DNA from: Zasmidium citrigriseum
Taxonomy: Eukaryota; Ascomycota; Dothideomycetes; Mycosphaerellales; Mycosphaerellaceae
Assembly (NCBI GenBank): GCA_002786025.1
Contig: NHNW01000049.1
Location: forward strand, 244,306 to 308,305
Length of the DNA: 64,000 bases
Reading direction: 5' to 3'
A model generated the notes under the pieces. That model did no database searches, was not told the origin of the DNA, and saw only the letters and a program-made list of their open reading frames with translations. This document shows, piece after piece, positions 11,895 through 21,961 of this stretch. Position numbers and translations under genes: made by a program. Each line of letters starts with the position of its first letter. The first letter of the stretch is position 1.

Positions 11895-12411
11895 GGGAGG
11901 GAGTTCAATCGAGGAATTAAGTGGTGCATGATTGCACGCAGGTTCAATATCTGAACAGCGATCCATGACCCCTTCAGTGTAACATGTGATATCCATCAAT
12001 GTCCACGATCTTATCTCGTGTCCCACAAGCTGATACCGTGGCCTTGTCCAACGTCTCACGGTGGACAGCGCAGCAATCGTAGGAGCTGGCCGGATCCGAG
12101 AGCTAGGGATTAAATATTTGTTGGGAGCAATCATATGCCATCAACTTTTTTTTACATCTTTGTATTCCGCCGGTCTTGCTCGCTCTCTTTCCTCAATCGC
12201 AGGCCAAGCTAGAGAACCCTCACCCCCACGTCATGTCAGTCGCGGCAAAAATGGGGCCAACGTGGCAAGTGTCACACATCAGATGAGCTCTTGCTTCTCG
12301 TCACCGCCAGCAGCCATCGTTGCTGCTTGGTTGACGACGGGACACGACAAGACCAATTTGAATCGATGACACTGGCATAAACACTCCACCAAGAACAGCT
12401 GAGCTCATCCA
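11895..12411. other. Intergenic, promoter of the phosphomutase gene
   Basis: The tract lies between two co-oriented genes and contains a pyrimidine-rich segment shortly upstream of the next start. No open frame with a domain, repeat or RNA gene is visible. Confidence 0.45.
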
Positions 12412-14160
12412 ATGGAGCCGATTGAGGACTTGGCGAAACGATGGCTGGACCTTGACCGCGACGATGGGACGAAGCAAGAAATTCAACAACTCCTCGACCA
12501 GAAAGATGTTCAAGAATTGGAGCTCCGCCTGCGAAAACGCATTGCTTTTGGGACGGCGGGACTGCGTTCATCGATGAAAGCCGGATTCGCTCACATGAAT
12601 TCGTTGACCGTACTTCAAGCATCTCAGGGACTGGCAGACTACATCATCCAACAGAGCAAGAAGTCCATATCAGACCTGAGCGTCGTCGTAGGATACGATG
12701 CCCGCCACAACTCCGAGAAGTTCGCTCGCCTAGCAGCCGCAGCCTTCCTGAGCAAAGGCCTGAAAGTCCTCTGGTTCGGTCAACTCGTCCACACCCCCTT
12801 GGTCCCCTTCGCCGTGAGCGAATACAAGGCTGCCGCAGGAGTGATGGTCACAGCAAGCCATAATCCCAAGAATGACAACGGCTACAAGGTCTACTGGTCC
12901 AATGGCTGCCAGATTATTCCTCCTCACGATAGCGGCATTGCCACCGCCATCGACAATGTCCACTCCATCCTCTCCTGGGACACGACCCTCGTCGACACGA
13001 GCCCAAGCGTCCAGAAAATCTTCACCGAAGCCGCAAAATCCTACATCGGCCACGTAACAGAACTCGTCTGGCCCCTCCCCTCCGTCTCCGACGCAATGCC
13101 CTTCACCTACACCCCAATGCACGGCGTCGGCCTCACAATGATGAAACAAGTCGCCTACATGCTCTGGTTTCGAGGCCACTTCATGCGCGAAGTCAAAGAC
13201 CAATCCGCACCCGACCCAGAATTCCCCACCGTCCCCTTCCCAAACCCCGAAGAAAAAGGCGCCCTGAACCTCGCCATCCAAGAAGCCCAAAAGAACGGCT
13301 CCGACATCATCCTCGCCAACGACCCCGACGCAGACCGTTTCTCCGCCGCCGAACGTATCGCAAAAGGCCACTACCACCAATTCACCGGCAACCAACTAGG
13401 GATCCTCTTCGCCTCGCACATCCTCGAAACCTACAAAGGCGACCGCTCCAAACTCGTCATGCTCGCCTCAACAGTCTCCTCCCGGATGCTCGCCGCCATG
13501 GCCGAGAAGGAAAACTTCAAATTCCAAGACACTCTGACGGGGTTCAAATGGCTCGGCAACGTGGCTCAAAACCTGCGAGATCAAGGCTACGATCCGGCGT
13601 TTGCTTTTGAGGAAGCGATAGGGTTCATGTTCCCGACCGTCGTCTGGGATAAAGACGGCATCGCCGCGGCGGCGGTGTTCTTGACTGCGTGGCAGAGGTG
13701 GAAGAAGCAAGGTCTGACGCCTTATCAGAAATTGCAGCAACTTTACAAAACGTATGGATATTTCGAGGATGCGAATACATACCTCATCTCCCCCTCGCCG
13801 GAAACGACCAACGCTGTCTTCGACGATATCCGAACATCAAACAACGGCTCTCGGCCTGAAACCCTCGGAAAGCGGCAAATATCAAGATGGAGGGATCTGA
13901 CGATTGGGTATGATAGTGCGACGGAAGATCATAAGCCTGTGCTGCCGGTGGATCCCAGTGCGCAGATGATTACGTGTGAATTGGGGAGTGTGGTGTTTAC
14001 CGTTCGGGGGAGTGGGACGGAGCCGAAGATTAAGTTGTATATTGAGGCTAGAGGGGAGACGAGTGTTGAGGCGAGGGGGGAGGCGCAGGAGGTGTTGGGG
14101 GATTTGCTGAGAGAGTGGTTTAGGGAGGAGTATGGGTTGAGGTTGGCTGGTAGTATATGA
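12412..14160 (+). CDS. PRM15: Phosphoribomutase / phosphoglucomutase (alpha-D-phosphohexomutase family, PGM2 type)
   Basis: A single uninterrupted frame encodes 582 residues, the usual length for this subgroup. The catalytic phosphoserine loop TASHNPK places the active Ser at residue 149. The metal-binding loop DPDADR is at 304-309, the sugar-binding loop is FEEAIGF, and the phosphate-binding loop RGSGTEPK lies near the C-terminus. Proteins of this subgroup interconvert ribose-1-phosphate and ribose-5-phosphate, and to a lesser extent glucose-1-phosphate and glucose-6-phosphate, linking nucleoside salvage to the pentose phosphate pathway in the cytosol. All four key loops are intact. The third position is strongly C-biased in the middle of the gene, consistent with good expression. 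The assignment to the phosphoribomutase rather than the main phosphoglucomutase branch rests on overall similarity from memory. The symbol is that of the yeast relative. Confidence 0.92.
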   Translation: MEPIEDLAKRWLDLDRDDGTKQEIQQLLDQKDVQELELRLRKRIAFGTAGLRSSMKAGFAHMNSLTVLQASQGLADYIIQQSKKSISDLSVVVGYDARHNSEKFARLAAAAFLSKGLKVLWFGQLVHTPLVPFAVSEYKAAAGVMVTASHNPKNDNGYKVYWSNGCQIIPPHDSGIATAIDNVHSILSWDTTLVDTSPSVQKIFTEAAKSYIGHVTELVWPLPSVSDAMPFTYTPMHGVGLTMMKQVAYMLWFRGHFMREVKDQSAPDPEFPTVPFPNPEEKGALNLAIQEAQKNGSDIILANDPDADRFSAAERIAKGHYHQFTGNQLGILFASHILETYKGDRSKLVMLASTVSSRMLAAMAEKENFKFQDTLTGFKWLGNVAQNLRDQGYDPAFAFEEAIGFMFPTVVWDKDGIAAAAVFLTAWQRWKKQGLTPYQKLQQLYKTYGYFEDANTYLISPSPETTNAVFDDIRTSNNGSRPETLGKRQISRWRDLTIGYDSATEDHKPVLPVDPSAQMITCELGSVVFTVRGSGTEPKIKLYIEARGETSVEARGEAQEVLGDLLREWFREEYGLRLAGSI

Positions 14161-14339
14161 TCTGAATGACATTGAGCTATCTGCCCATTAAGACTGCCCC
14201 TCTGATCTCTCAGCGGTTCTTGATCACTCTTGTCGTTCATTCCCGCTTAGGACCAGACTTCTCACGTGGTTGATCAAGCAATGGCAGTGATACATTGTCG
14301 CTCCAACCTGACATGTGAGTGCCGTCTCTCACATCTCCA

Positions 14340-15154
14340 CTAATACTCGAGATCGCTGTCAGCCTCGTAATACGGATCGATCTCAGGCTCCTTTTCGAGA
14401 ACATGGTCGCGCACATATTCACTGAAGCTGCGAAGCAGTTGTCTGCCGGTGTCGACCTCCACGTCGTGCCTCGTGTAGCAAATGCCTCTCCAAACCTGCA
14501 TGAAGTAGAATGTATTGAGGGTAGCCAGTGCATCAAAAACTTGACCGACCGTAACTCCCTCCGATCCAGACTTGCACGAGACAAGGTGGGCCGGCGTCGA
14601 CGTCGTGTAAAGGATGATCATCTTCACAGGTGGTTGAGTCAGGAGCATGCGTCGCAAAGAAGCCTCGGGAGTCGCTTGGCGATATTTTTCGATTCCACCT
14701 TCGACCGCGTGCCATTTGCCCTTCTGGCCTTTCAACAGGAACGGGTTGATGGAGACGTTGTATAGGTGCATGTCGGTCTCGTCGCGAGCCCATCGTTGCT
14801 CAACAGTGCGTTGTGGCCGGTGCAGGTGATATGCTTTCGGGGGCTCTGTGGCATTCTCGCAATCGCATGGAAGTTGGCTGTAGTCGGAGAGGCCTTTGAT
14901 GATCAGAGCGTCGTCGACACAAGGACGGAAGCAAAGCGCCTTCTGAAGCTTCGGCGAGTTCTTGATGGTGGCACGCCAAGTACGATCGACTCTTTGAGCG
15001 AGAAGAGCGACTTGAAGTGGCAGCTCGAGCAGAATGTTCTCAACAAGCTCGGCGATGGCGGCGAGTCTGGGACCGGCGGTGCTCTCATTCTGGTCCTGCA
15101 CGTTAGCGATTTGATGAGATGCTGCGAGTGAATGGCACGTACCTGCTCTGCCAT
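14340..15154 (-). CDS. F-box-like protein, paralogue of the gene at 31.4 kb
   Basis: A 12-nt first exon (15154-15143, ATGGCAGAGCAG) is joined across a 47-nt intron with a GCTAAC branch site to exon 15095-14340, giving 255 residues. Residues about 14-60 resemble an F-box: a helix with ELVENILLELPLQ, then LLAQRVDRTWRATIKNSPKLQ. The rest is a domain of unknown function found in many fungal F-box-like proteins. F-box proteins normally recruit substrates to SCF ubiquitin ligases through Skp1. The contiguous frame extends upstream of the intron, but only through a GTG codon, so the spliced ATG start is preferred. The gene at 31,427 has the same tiny first exon, intron position and domain layout, so the two are paralogues. 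Confidence 0.78.
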
Positions 15155-15581
15155 CTTCAGCAGCACCCTGTTGCCTTTTATCGGCGGAGGAGCGTGTTGC
15201 AGGAGTGATGATGTGGTGATGTTGGAGGGATTGAGGTCGGAGAAGTCCTGTCGAACGCTGAAAGGCAGGAGCGACAAACGCGCTTTCTTGGCAATCACAT
15301 GTCGTCATCTCGAAACAGCTTGGGAAGGCGCGATTGACGCACCTCATTCGCACGAGGAGATGCCATCAGGGGATAGACCAGATTCAGGCAAAGGCATTCC
15401 TGATTGTTTTTGACAGCATGAATTTTAAATTACCCGTCCTGTCGCAGGCTTCCGCATCTTCCTTGAGCCACCCATCGAAGCAATCACCAATCATACCTTT
15501 CCCACCTCGCGAGCATCTCGCATTTCGGATCATAACGCCCAAGTAAACGCCATCGCTACCATGCAGAAAGCACATATCCCC
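15155..15581. other. Intergenic between F-box-like gene and FEN1
   Basis: This is the promoter side of the F-box-like gene and the 3' side of FEN1, both on the minus strand. No supported gene, repeat or RNA is visible. Confidence 0.45.
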
Positions 15582-16813
15582 TCACGAATTCATCTTCGGC
15601 TTGGCCTTCGCCTCTTTCTTGGCCTTTGCATCATCCTTCTTCTGCTTCTTCGCAGCAGCAACCTTCTCATCGTTCTTGCGCTTGAGAGTGGCTTTCTCTT
15701 CCTCGGTCTTCTCCTTGACCTTGAAGAAGCCCTCCAATCTCGACTGCTGGCCCGACTTGAGATTCTTCTGCAGTTTTGCAGCAGCGTTACGTACCCGATC
15801 TTCTGAGAAGCCTTTCTCCTCGACCAAGAACTTGACGAGACCGTCGACGTCGGGGGACTCCCATTTGAAGTCGCACTCTTCGTGATCGGCGGGGCGGACG
15901 TCTGGTTCGAGGAAGAGCAGACGGGCGTCCTGATACGGCCAGTCCTCAGGAATGGTGTACTTGCCGGATTTGTTGATGTGCTCGACGACGGCCTCTAGGT
16001 TCTTGTGCTCCTTGATCAGATTGAGGGCGACCTTTGGACCGATTCCCTTGATGGGGTCGAGGTAGTCACAGCCCAGCAGAATGCACAGATCGATGAACTG
16101 ATTCCGGTCCATCTCCAAACCCTCCAGCACACGATCCAAATGCACCTCCTGAACTGGCTCCTTGCGCTGCTCCGAGAACGTAAGATGCCTCAGCAACACT
16201 GGTGCATCAAACGTGAGCGTATCCATATCCTCCGAAGCAGCAGCAAACACCTTCCCGGCACGAGCAAGCACCGCACACTGTGCCTCAGCCTCCGTTGGGG
16301 CAATGATATACGGCACACCCATCAACTTCAACAACCTCTGCGCCTCAGCATTATGCTCCCTCGTAACCCTCACAGTCCTCCGACTAAACTTCTCCACCTC
16401 CTCCGCAGTGCCAATCTCCTTAGCCTCTTCATGGCTCTCCTGCGCCTCACTCTTACGCTGAAACCGCTTCGCCAGCTCTCCACTCTTGAGCTTCGGTGGC
16501 GCACCATCGAAAACGTAGAGGGGCTTGATTCCGTTGTCGACGATGCGGAGGGTGCGGTAGAACATGCCCATCAGGTGGGAGGTGGTCTCGCCGCTCTCGG
16601 ACATGAGCTGTTCGCCGTTGCTGCGGACGGCGACGAGGAAGGAGTAGAGGGACATGGAGGCGTCGATGGCGACTTTGCGGCCGAATTGGGCTTTGATCTC
16701 GCCTTCTTTGATGGCATCGGGGCTGTTTTCCTTGATGACTTGGTAGAGGTCTGGTCATGTTAATGAGGGTGTTTGAAAGGGATTGAAGCTGGTGACATAC
16801 GTTTGATACCCAT
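15582..16813 (-). CDS. FEN1: Flap endonuclease 1
   Basis: A 13-nt first exon (16813-16801, beginning MGIK) is joined across a 50-nt intron to exon 16750-15582, giving 393 residues. The catalytic metal-binding acidic residues are in place: Asp34 in VAIDAS, the VFDG Asp, the APTEAEAQ glutamates, the SEDMDTL aspartates, and GCDY followed by the helix-two-turn-helix [13 protein letters not shown]-interaction box, QSRLEGFF, occupies residues 340-347 and is followed by a Lys-rich nuclear tail. FEN1 removes 5' flaps during Okazaki-fragment maturation and long-patch base-excision repair in the nucleus. It is divergent from the glutaryl-CoA dehydrogenase gene. Intron placement after the MGIK codons gives a normal N-terminus. 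The equivalent yeast gene is RAD27. Confidence 0.96.
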
Positions 16814-17269
16814 CTTGGCGGTATTCTGTGTCGTTGAAGGTGGTAGTCGTGAAGATGAAGTCGAATCTCAAGACGCGAGATGGAAGGTGGACGCGACGGA
16901 GCGCGCTTGCATGACGTCGCTCGCGACTCCCATGTGAAGATTGGAAGGAACACTTCATTCACTCACATTATTCCGTTAGTGTTGAAACGTTGTCTTCGAA
17001 TTCGCCGACTACTCGCATCTCCTGAGTATACCCGCACGAACCGTCCTATCCATACAAACAATCTGTGTTGGTTGGATCGCCTCTCGAAAACCTTCCCAAT
17101 TCGATGACTACAGGAGCTCGGGCGGCCTCGGCGTCTGCAGCGGCGCCCTCGGCTTAAGGAAACAGAAGCGTGCCCGGCGTGCCATTGACGTTCTCGATGT
17201 TTAGACATTTTCCATAATATACAATCCCACTCTTCTTCCTCTAACGACCCACTTCTCATCCTTCTCACA
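16814..17269. promoter_or_regulatory. Bidirectional promoter region of FEN1 and glutaryl-CoA dehydrogenase
   Basis: These 456 bases separate two divergent start codons and must carry both promoters. A TATA-like AT-rich stretch (ATAATATACAATC) sits at about 17,213-17,225, just upstream of the dehydrogenase start. No other feature is visible. Confidence 0.5.
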
Positions 17270-18714
17270 ATGTTCAAATCAGTCGCTGCACGCGCCGCAA
17301 GGCAATTCGTCCAGCCCGCCTGCGTTGGCCGCCGCTATGCATCTGGAGCTACAGCAACGTTCGATTGGAAGGACCCCTTAGGGAGCAACAATTTGTACAC
17401 GGATGAGGAGTTGGCGATTGCGGAGACTGCGGAGTCGTACTGTCAAGAGCGGATGTTGCCTAGGGTACTTGGTGTGCGAGCCTTCACAACATTTGGCGCT
17501 TTGGGGTGGGCAGCTAACGTTCATACCAGAGGCTTTCCGAAATGAAGACTACGACAAGAAGATCTTGGAAGAGATGGGCGAGCTAGGTCTACTGGGTGCA
17601 ACGATTCAGGGCTATGGCTGTGCGGGTGTATCTTCTGTGGCTTCGGGATTGATCACGCGAGCGGTTGAGAGAGTGGACTCTGGATACAGATCTGGCATGA
17701 GTGTGCAGTCTTCCTTGGTGATGGGTGGTATTGAAGAGTTCGGCACACAAGAGCAGAAGGATAAGTTCTTGCCTGGAATGGCAAAGGGCAAGATCTTGGG
17801 GTGCTTCGGATTGACTGAGCCCAACCACGGCTCCGATCCAGGAAGCATGGAAAGCGTTGCGAAGCCACATCCGAGCAAGAAGGGATACTACAGCCTATCA
17901 GGTGCGAAGACTTGGATTACGAACTCTCCAATTGCGGATGTCTTCCTTGTCTGGGCGAAGCTGCAGGAGACTGGAAAGATTCGCGGATTCCTCGTCGAAC
18001 GATCGGAATGTCCACCTGGCACTCTCGAGACTCCCAAGCTTGGCCACAAGAACGGTCTGCGTGCTTCCGTCACCGGTATGATCCAAATGGACGAAGTGCC
18101 AGTTGCACACGAGATGATGTTCCCCGAAGTCGAAGGCCTGCGAGGACCATTCTCTTGCCTGAACAGCGCACGATATGGCATTGCTTGGGGTGTCATGGGC
18201 GCTCTTGAGGACAGCATTTCCAGAGCCAGAGAGTATGCTTTGGAACGAAAGCAGTTCAAGAACAACCCGATCGCCAAGTACCAGCTCGTCCAGAAGAAGC
18301 TCGCGGATGCAACCACTGATGCCGCATATGGCATCCTCGCAGCATACCAGGTTGGCAGACTAAAGGACGAGGGCAAGGCCGCGCCTGAGATGATCTCCAT
18401 GATCAAACGCCAAAACTGCGACAGAGCGCTCATCGGAGCCAGGAATCTTCAGGAGATCTTTGGAGGCAACGCCGCCAGCGACGAATACCACATTGGTCGC
18501 CATGTGTCGAACTTGTTCGTCACGCAGACATATGAAGGCCAGAGTGACATCCACTGTAAGTTTGAACAATTTTCTTCCCGGCACGTGAGAAAGTTGTTGC
18601 TGACCTCATCACCAGCGCTCATCCTCGGGCGAGCCATCACCGGTATCCAGGTAAGAATGATGGGATCCGTGTTACGAAGCCGGAAGGCTAACTATTTTGC
18701 AGGCCTTTGTTTGA
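17270..18714 (+). CDS. GCDH: Glutaryl-CoA dehydrogenase, mitochondrial
   Basis: Exons 17270-17471, 17530-18555, 18616-18650 and 18703-18714 give 424 residues; all introns are GT-AG and in phase. The N-terminus is a basic, acid-free presequence ([14 protein letters not shown]) typical of mitochondrial import. The body is a full acyl-CoA dehydrogenase: [40 protein letters not shown]-like [25 protein letters not shown], and the catalytic-base motif TYEGQSDIH with Glu403. Glutaryl-CoA dehydrogenase oxidatively decarboxylates glutaryl-CoA to crotonyl-CoA in lysine, hydroxylysine and tryptophan breakdown, passing electrons to ETF. The last exon has only three codons plus the stop, so the C-terminus is short. 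Its 3' end is duplicated at about 29.5 kb. Confidence 0.94.
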
Positions 18715-18832
18715 GACCATGTCATCGTCCGGCAGAATCTTCGCTGTTCGTGGCTAGAATCGCGAGCGGCAAAAGAGTAAAACGCTTGTATCTTAGTACA
18801 CGGCACAATGTACAGTCCTCCAGTGTCAGCGT
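18685..18832 (+). repeat. Dispersed direct repeat, copy 1 (3' end of glutaryl-CoA dehydrogenase)
   Basis: The segment runs from the branch site of the last intron through the last exon into the 3' flank. It shares the run TTGCAGGCCTTTGTTTGAGA with copy 2 at about 29,479-29,498. It also shares a later block of about 70 bases (GCGGCAAAA ... CAATGTACAG ... CCAGTGTCAGCG). The two copies are in the same orientation, about 10.8 kb apart. Confidence 0.75.
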
Positions 18833-18979
18833 TAGATGGGGGCCTGGGCCCGTCAAGATGATTGTTTGATCTGTAAGAACATCCTCGCACTTACTTGCTC
18901 TTTCCCATGCCACTGATCTAGTATCTACAACGAGCATCGAGAGCTGCAGTACACACCGGCGCATGAGAGCTCGAAAGGG

Positions 18980-21219
18980 TCAAAGAAGCACGTTCAACTC
19001 AATGCCCAGCTCCTTCACGACATCCTTCCACCTCTTGCTCTCACCTTCCTCCGCATCATCGAGCTCGCGCCAGATGTTCTGCAACGTCAAAGCCACCGTC
19101 TCAGGCGCCGTGAAACCTAGCGACGTATGCATCTTGTTCAGTCCATCTCGAAAACACGTCCTGGCGACTTCGGTCTGCGCATGGACGGCCAACATGAAAA
19201 TCGGCCACAAGGCCGCTTGGAACCAGCTCAGATTTCGGAAGGCGGGCACGGTATCGCTGAGGAGAGACTGGATCCTTTCGGACCCGGAGTCGAGCATGCA
19301 GATCTCGTGGTAAACGAAACAAAGGAGGCCGGCTCGCCAGATGTCGCTGAAGTGTTGCATGTCGGGCGTGTGGTGGACGGTGACGGTCGTGGCGCCGGGC
19401 TTCCAGCTTTGGATGTTGTGGATGCATTCGCCGATTTCAGGACTTAGCTTCAGTAAATCTGTTGCGTTTTGGGACACAACACTGCGGAGAGCATCGACTT
19501 TGATGGCGAGGTCGGCTGCTTTGCGCAGCAGCAGTTGCATCTCGTAGTCCGGCGTGTTTCCCCACCAGTTGTTCTGCGCTGCGGCCACGCAGGATTTAAC
19601 GTCGTCTTCGCCTATTACAAGAGCTGGTATTGGTAAGTCTCACTGCCATTTGTTCATCGCAACAGGATCGACATCTTACCATTATCGAGACAGCGAATCT
19701 CCCACACCTTTTCAGGTGGTTGGATACCGACCAGGAGAGTCTGTCCCATGGCAGCCATCCAGTTGTACTGGACCCAGACACAGACCATGGACGACGGGGT
19801 TCGACCAGACGCCTGCAAAAGCCCTTGTTGCAGCAAACGGCCACAGCCGATGAGTTTGTCCCTCCACTCCCCTAGTCCGGTACCAATGACCTTTTGCGAG
19901 CAGTCAGCAATACGCCCGGTCGATCAACGGCACACGTTCCCTACGAACCTCAAAGATGATGGAAAGCATGACCGTCAATCCAAGGCCCCAGGCCTGGTCG
20001 TTGGAGTGCAATGCCTCTCGAAATGCCCTTCGCATGTTGTCGCGGTAGTCCTGGACCACGCTCTTCGGCAAGCGCCCCAGCTTGGTGAGGTGCAACGCAC
20101 ACGCGAACAATATGGCGGCTAGGAGCGGGCGGGATCTCTTTGCCAACGAGCTGTAGACCCGCACATAGGGGTTTCGACTAGCTGGTACGGGATACAGGCG
20201 AGGCGCAAGTTCGTTGTCGACTACGAGCCCATGTCAGCAAAGTTGTTCAACACGCTTGAAGTCAGCGGCAGGAAAGTCTTAGAAAAGAAGAAAGCAAAAA
20301 AGTAATGACATCTGCTTACAATGTTGCATTAGGTACCTGTCAAAGGGATCTGTCAGAAGCTCGGAAGCCTCATCCACATCGAAACATACCGCTTCACTGC
20401 TTGTTGAGAGCGAGGTCGCCTCAGTCACCAGAGCCTGTGCCGTGAGCGAGCCCAGGTCAGTTAAGGATCCGTCAAAGGGATATCGTGAAAGCCAGTCACT
20501 CGGACTCGAGTGGTTGTCGTCCCGAACCGATGCCCCGAAAAGCAGGGCATGATCAAAGTCTGACCAGTTGATGTTCTCCAGATCGTTGGCCGTCCAGACA
20601 CCGTCTCCGGTGCCGTATGCGATCGTTGGAAGTGTGGTCCAGGGCGATTGTGCGTCTTGCCAACTTCCATCCTCCAACATTCCTGCTTGCTGCCGTACGT
20701 TTGAAGCCAGATCTTCGGCCGTGCCATCGTTCCTCGTCGTTTCGCCAGCACCGGCGTCATTGGACGGTGCATCCAAGGAGTTCACACCGTGCTGTCGTGG
20801 GCTCGGCTGGCGCGAAACATCTGGAGACTGACGCAAGGTCACCGATTCGTTGTGGCCATCACCTCGCGATGCGAACGTGCTCCCAGCAGTCTTCAGGCCC
20901 TCAACTTGTTCTCGCCGTCCTCGAGCACCATCCGGCGATCGCTCAATCTGACCGGCTTCAGCATCCGGCCGCTCACGAGTCATCCGAGAGACCAGCTGGC
21001 CATTCGAACCATTGCGAGGCGCAAAAGACGTCAAGCAAAGCCCGTAACCACCACACTTGACGCCTCTCGATTGACATCGTCGACACTCGGGCCTGGTCTC
21101 ATCGCATTTCTGATGTCGTCTTCGACAGGTGTAACAGCCTGACGACGTTGATTAGCCCTGCGTTCTAGCATGGTAGGGAATCGTCTGTGCTGACCATTCC
21201 TTGACCTCTGCACGGCCAT
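18980..21219 (-). CDS. Zn2Cys6 fungal-type transcription factor
   Basis: Five exons on the minus strand (21219-21195, 21138-20320, 20220-19949, 19890-19680, 19623-18980) give 656 residues. Residues 10-37 form a classical binuclear zinc cluster: Cys10, 13, 20, 27, 30 and 37 with C-x2-C-x6-C-x6-C-x2-C-x6-C spacing and a basic RRRHQKC core. A Ser/Thr-rich linker with little predicted structure follows, then a mostly helical C-terminal region resembling the fungal-specific regulatory domain (LYPVPASRNPYVRVY, LLAAILFACALHL, QYNWMAAMG, FSDIWRAGLLCFVYHEICML). Such proteins bind CGG-type sites and usually regulate nearby metabolic genes. The first intron uses an unusual GTCAGC donor but a good CTAATC branch and CAG acceptor. 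The fourth intron has a second in-frame acceptor 12 nt downstream. It is divergent from the permease gene. Confidence 0.85.
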
Positions 21220-21961
21220 GGCGAGGGTCGTTACGAAAAATCTAATGAGGTATGGTTGACGAGGGATCCGATCGCTGGACTGTCGATACGATGTGGCAGA
21301 AAGAGGTGGTGATGAGAGGATCTCGGATTGTTATCTCCTAACATCTCCTTTTTGAGAGGCATCGGGTGCTGCTTCCTTAGCAAGCTATCTTAGCCGATGA
21401 GCTTCACAATTGCCGCCGTCGGCGGCGCTACGGCTATCTTGCACGGGTACCTCGATACCATAGTCGACATCACGTCTACAGTCTGACAAGATACGGTGTA
21501 CCAAGCCGACAGGAAGTCCAAAGTGCACAGGGAACAAGACTGTCCGTCAAATGCGTCCCTTTCGGCCGTCGATTCGATGCCCTCGTATCCACAGGATTTC
21601 GCACAAAACTACGACCGACATAATCCTGCGGATTTTTTTGATCAGAGATACAATCTGATTAAGTATTCATGCTATCCTATCTACCCAGCGCACCGAAAGT
21701 GACAGTTCGTTACGCCAAAGCCAAAAAGTTCCTCCACAGGAACGCCTTGGTGCCAGCTATCTCTCGAACGCCATTCCGCCTAATGTGGAAGTACCCATGG
21801 GCTAGATCGTCATTCCTCTGTCGCCCTATCAGCAAGGCCGCATGGCTGTCTATGAGAAGGCTGCGATAGACATGGCACAAGGATCCCGACCACCGTGAGG
21901 AAGACCAGCGACCCAATTTCTTCAGCAATACCTTTCGCAATCAACGCACAACGGTGACAAG
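21220..21961. promoter_or_regulatory. Divergent promoter region, transcription factor / permease
   Basis: These 742 bases lie between the divergent starts of the Zn2Cys6 regulator and the permease, a usual place for regulator-binding sites. A GC-rich inverted stretch, GCCGCCGTCGGCGGC, occurs at about 21,413-21,427. It is a near-perfect palindrome containing CGG/CCG half-sites of the kind zinc-cluster proteins bind. Short open frames here show no domain. Confidence 0.45.

Noticed and set aside
17403..17529. Second reading start for the dehydrogenase, with its first intron read as coding
   Set aside because: The GT-AG intron 17,472-17,529 with a CTAAC branch joins [14 protein letters not shown] in the family's expected order. 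Reading through it does not.
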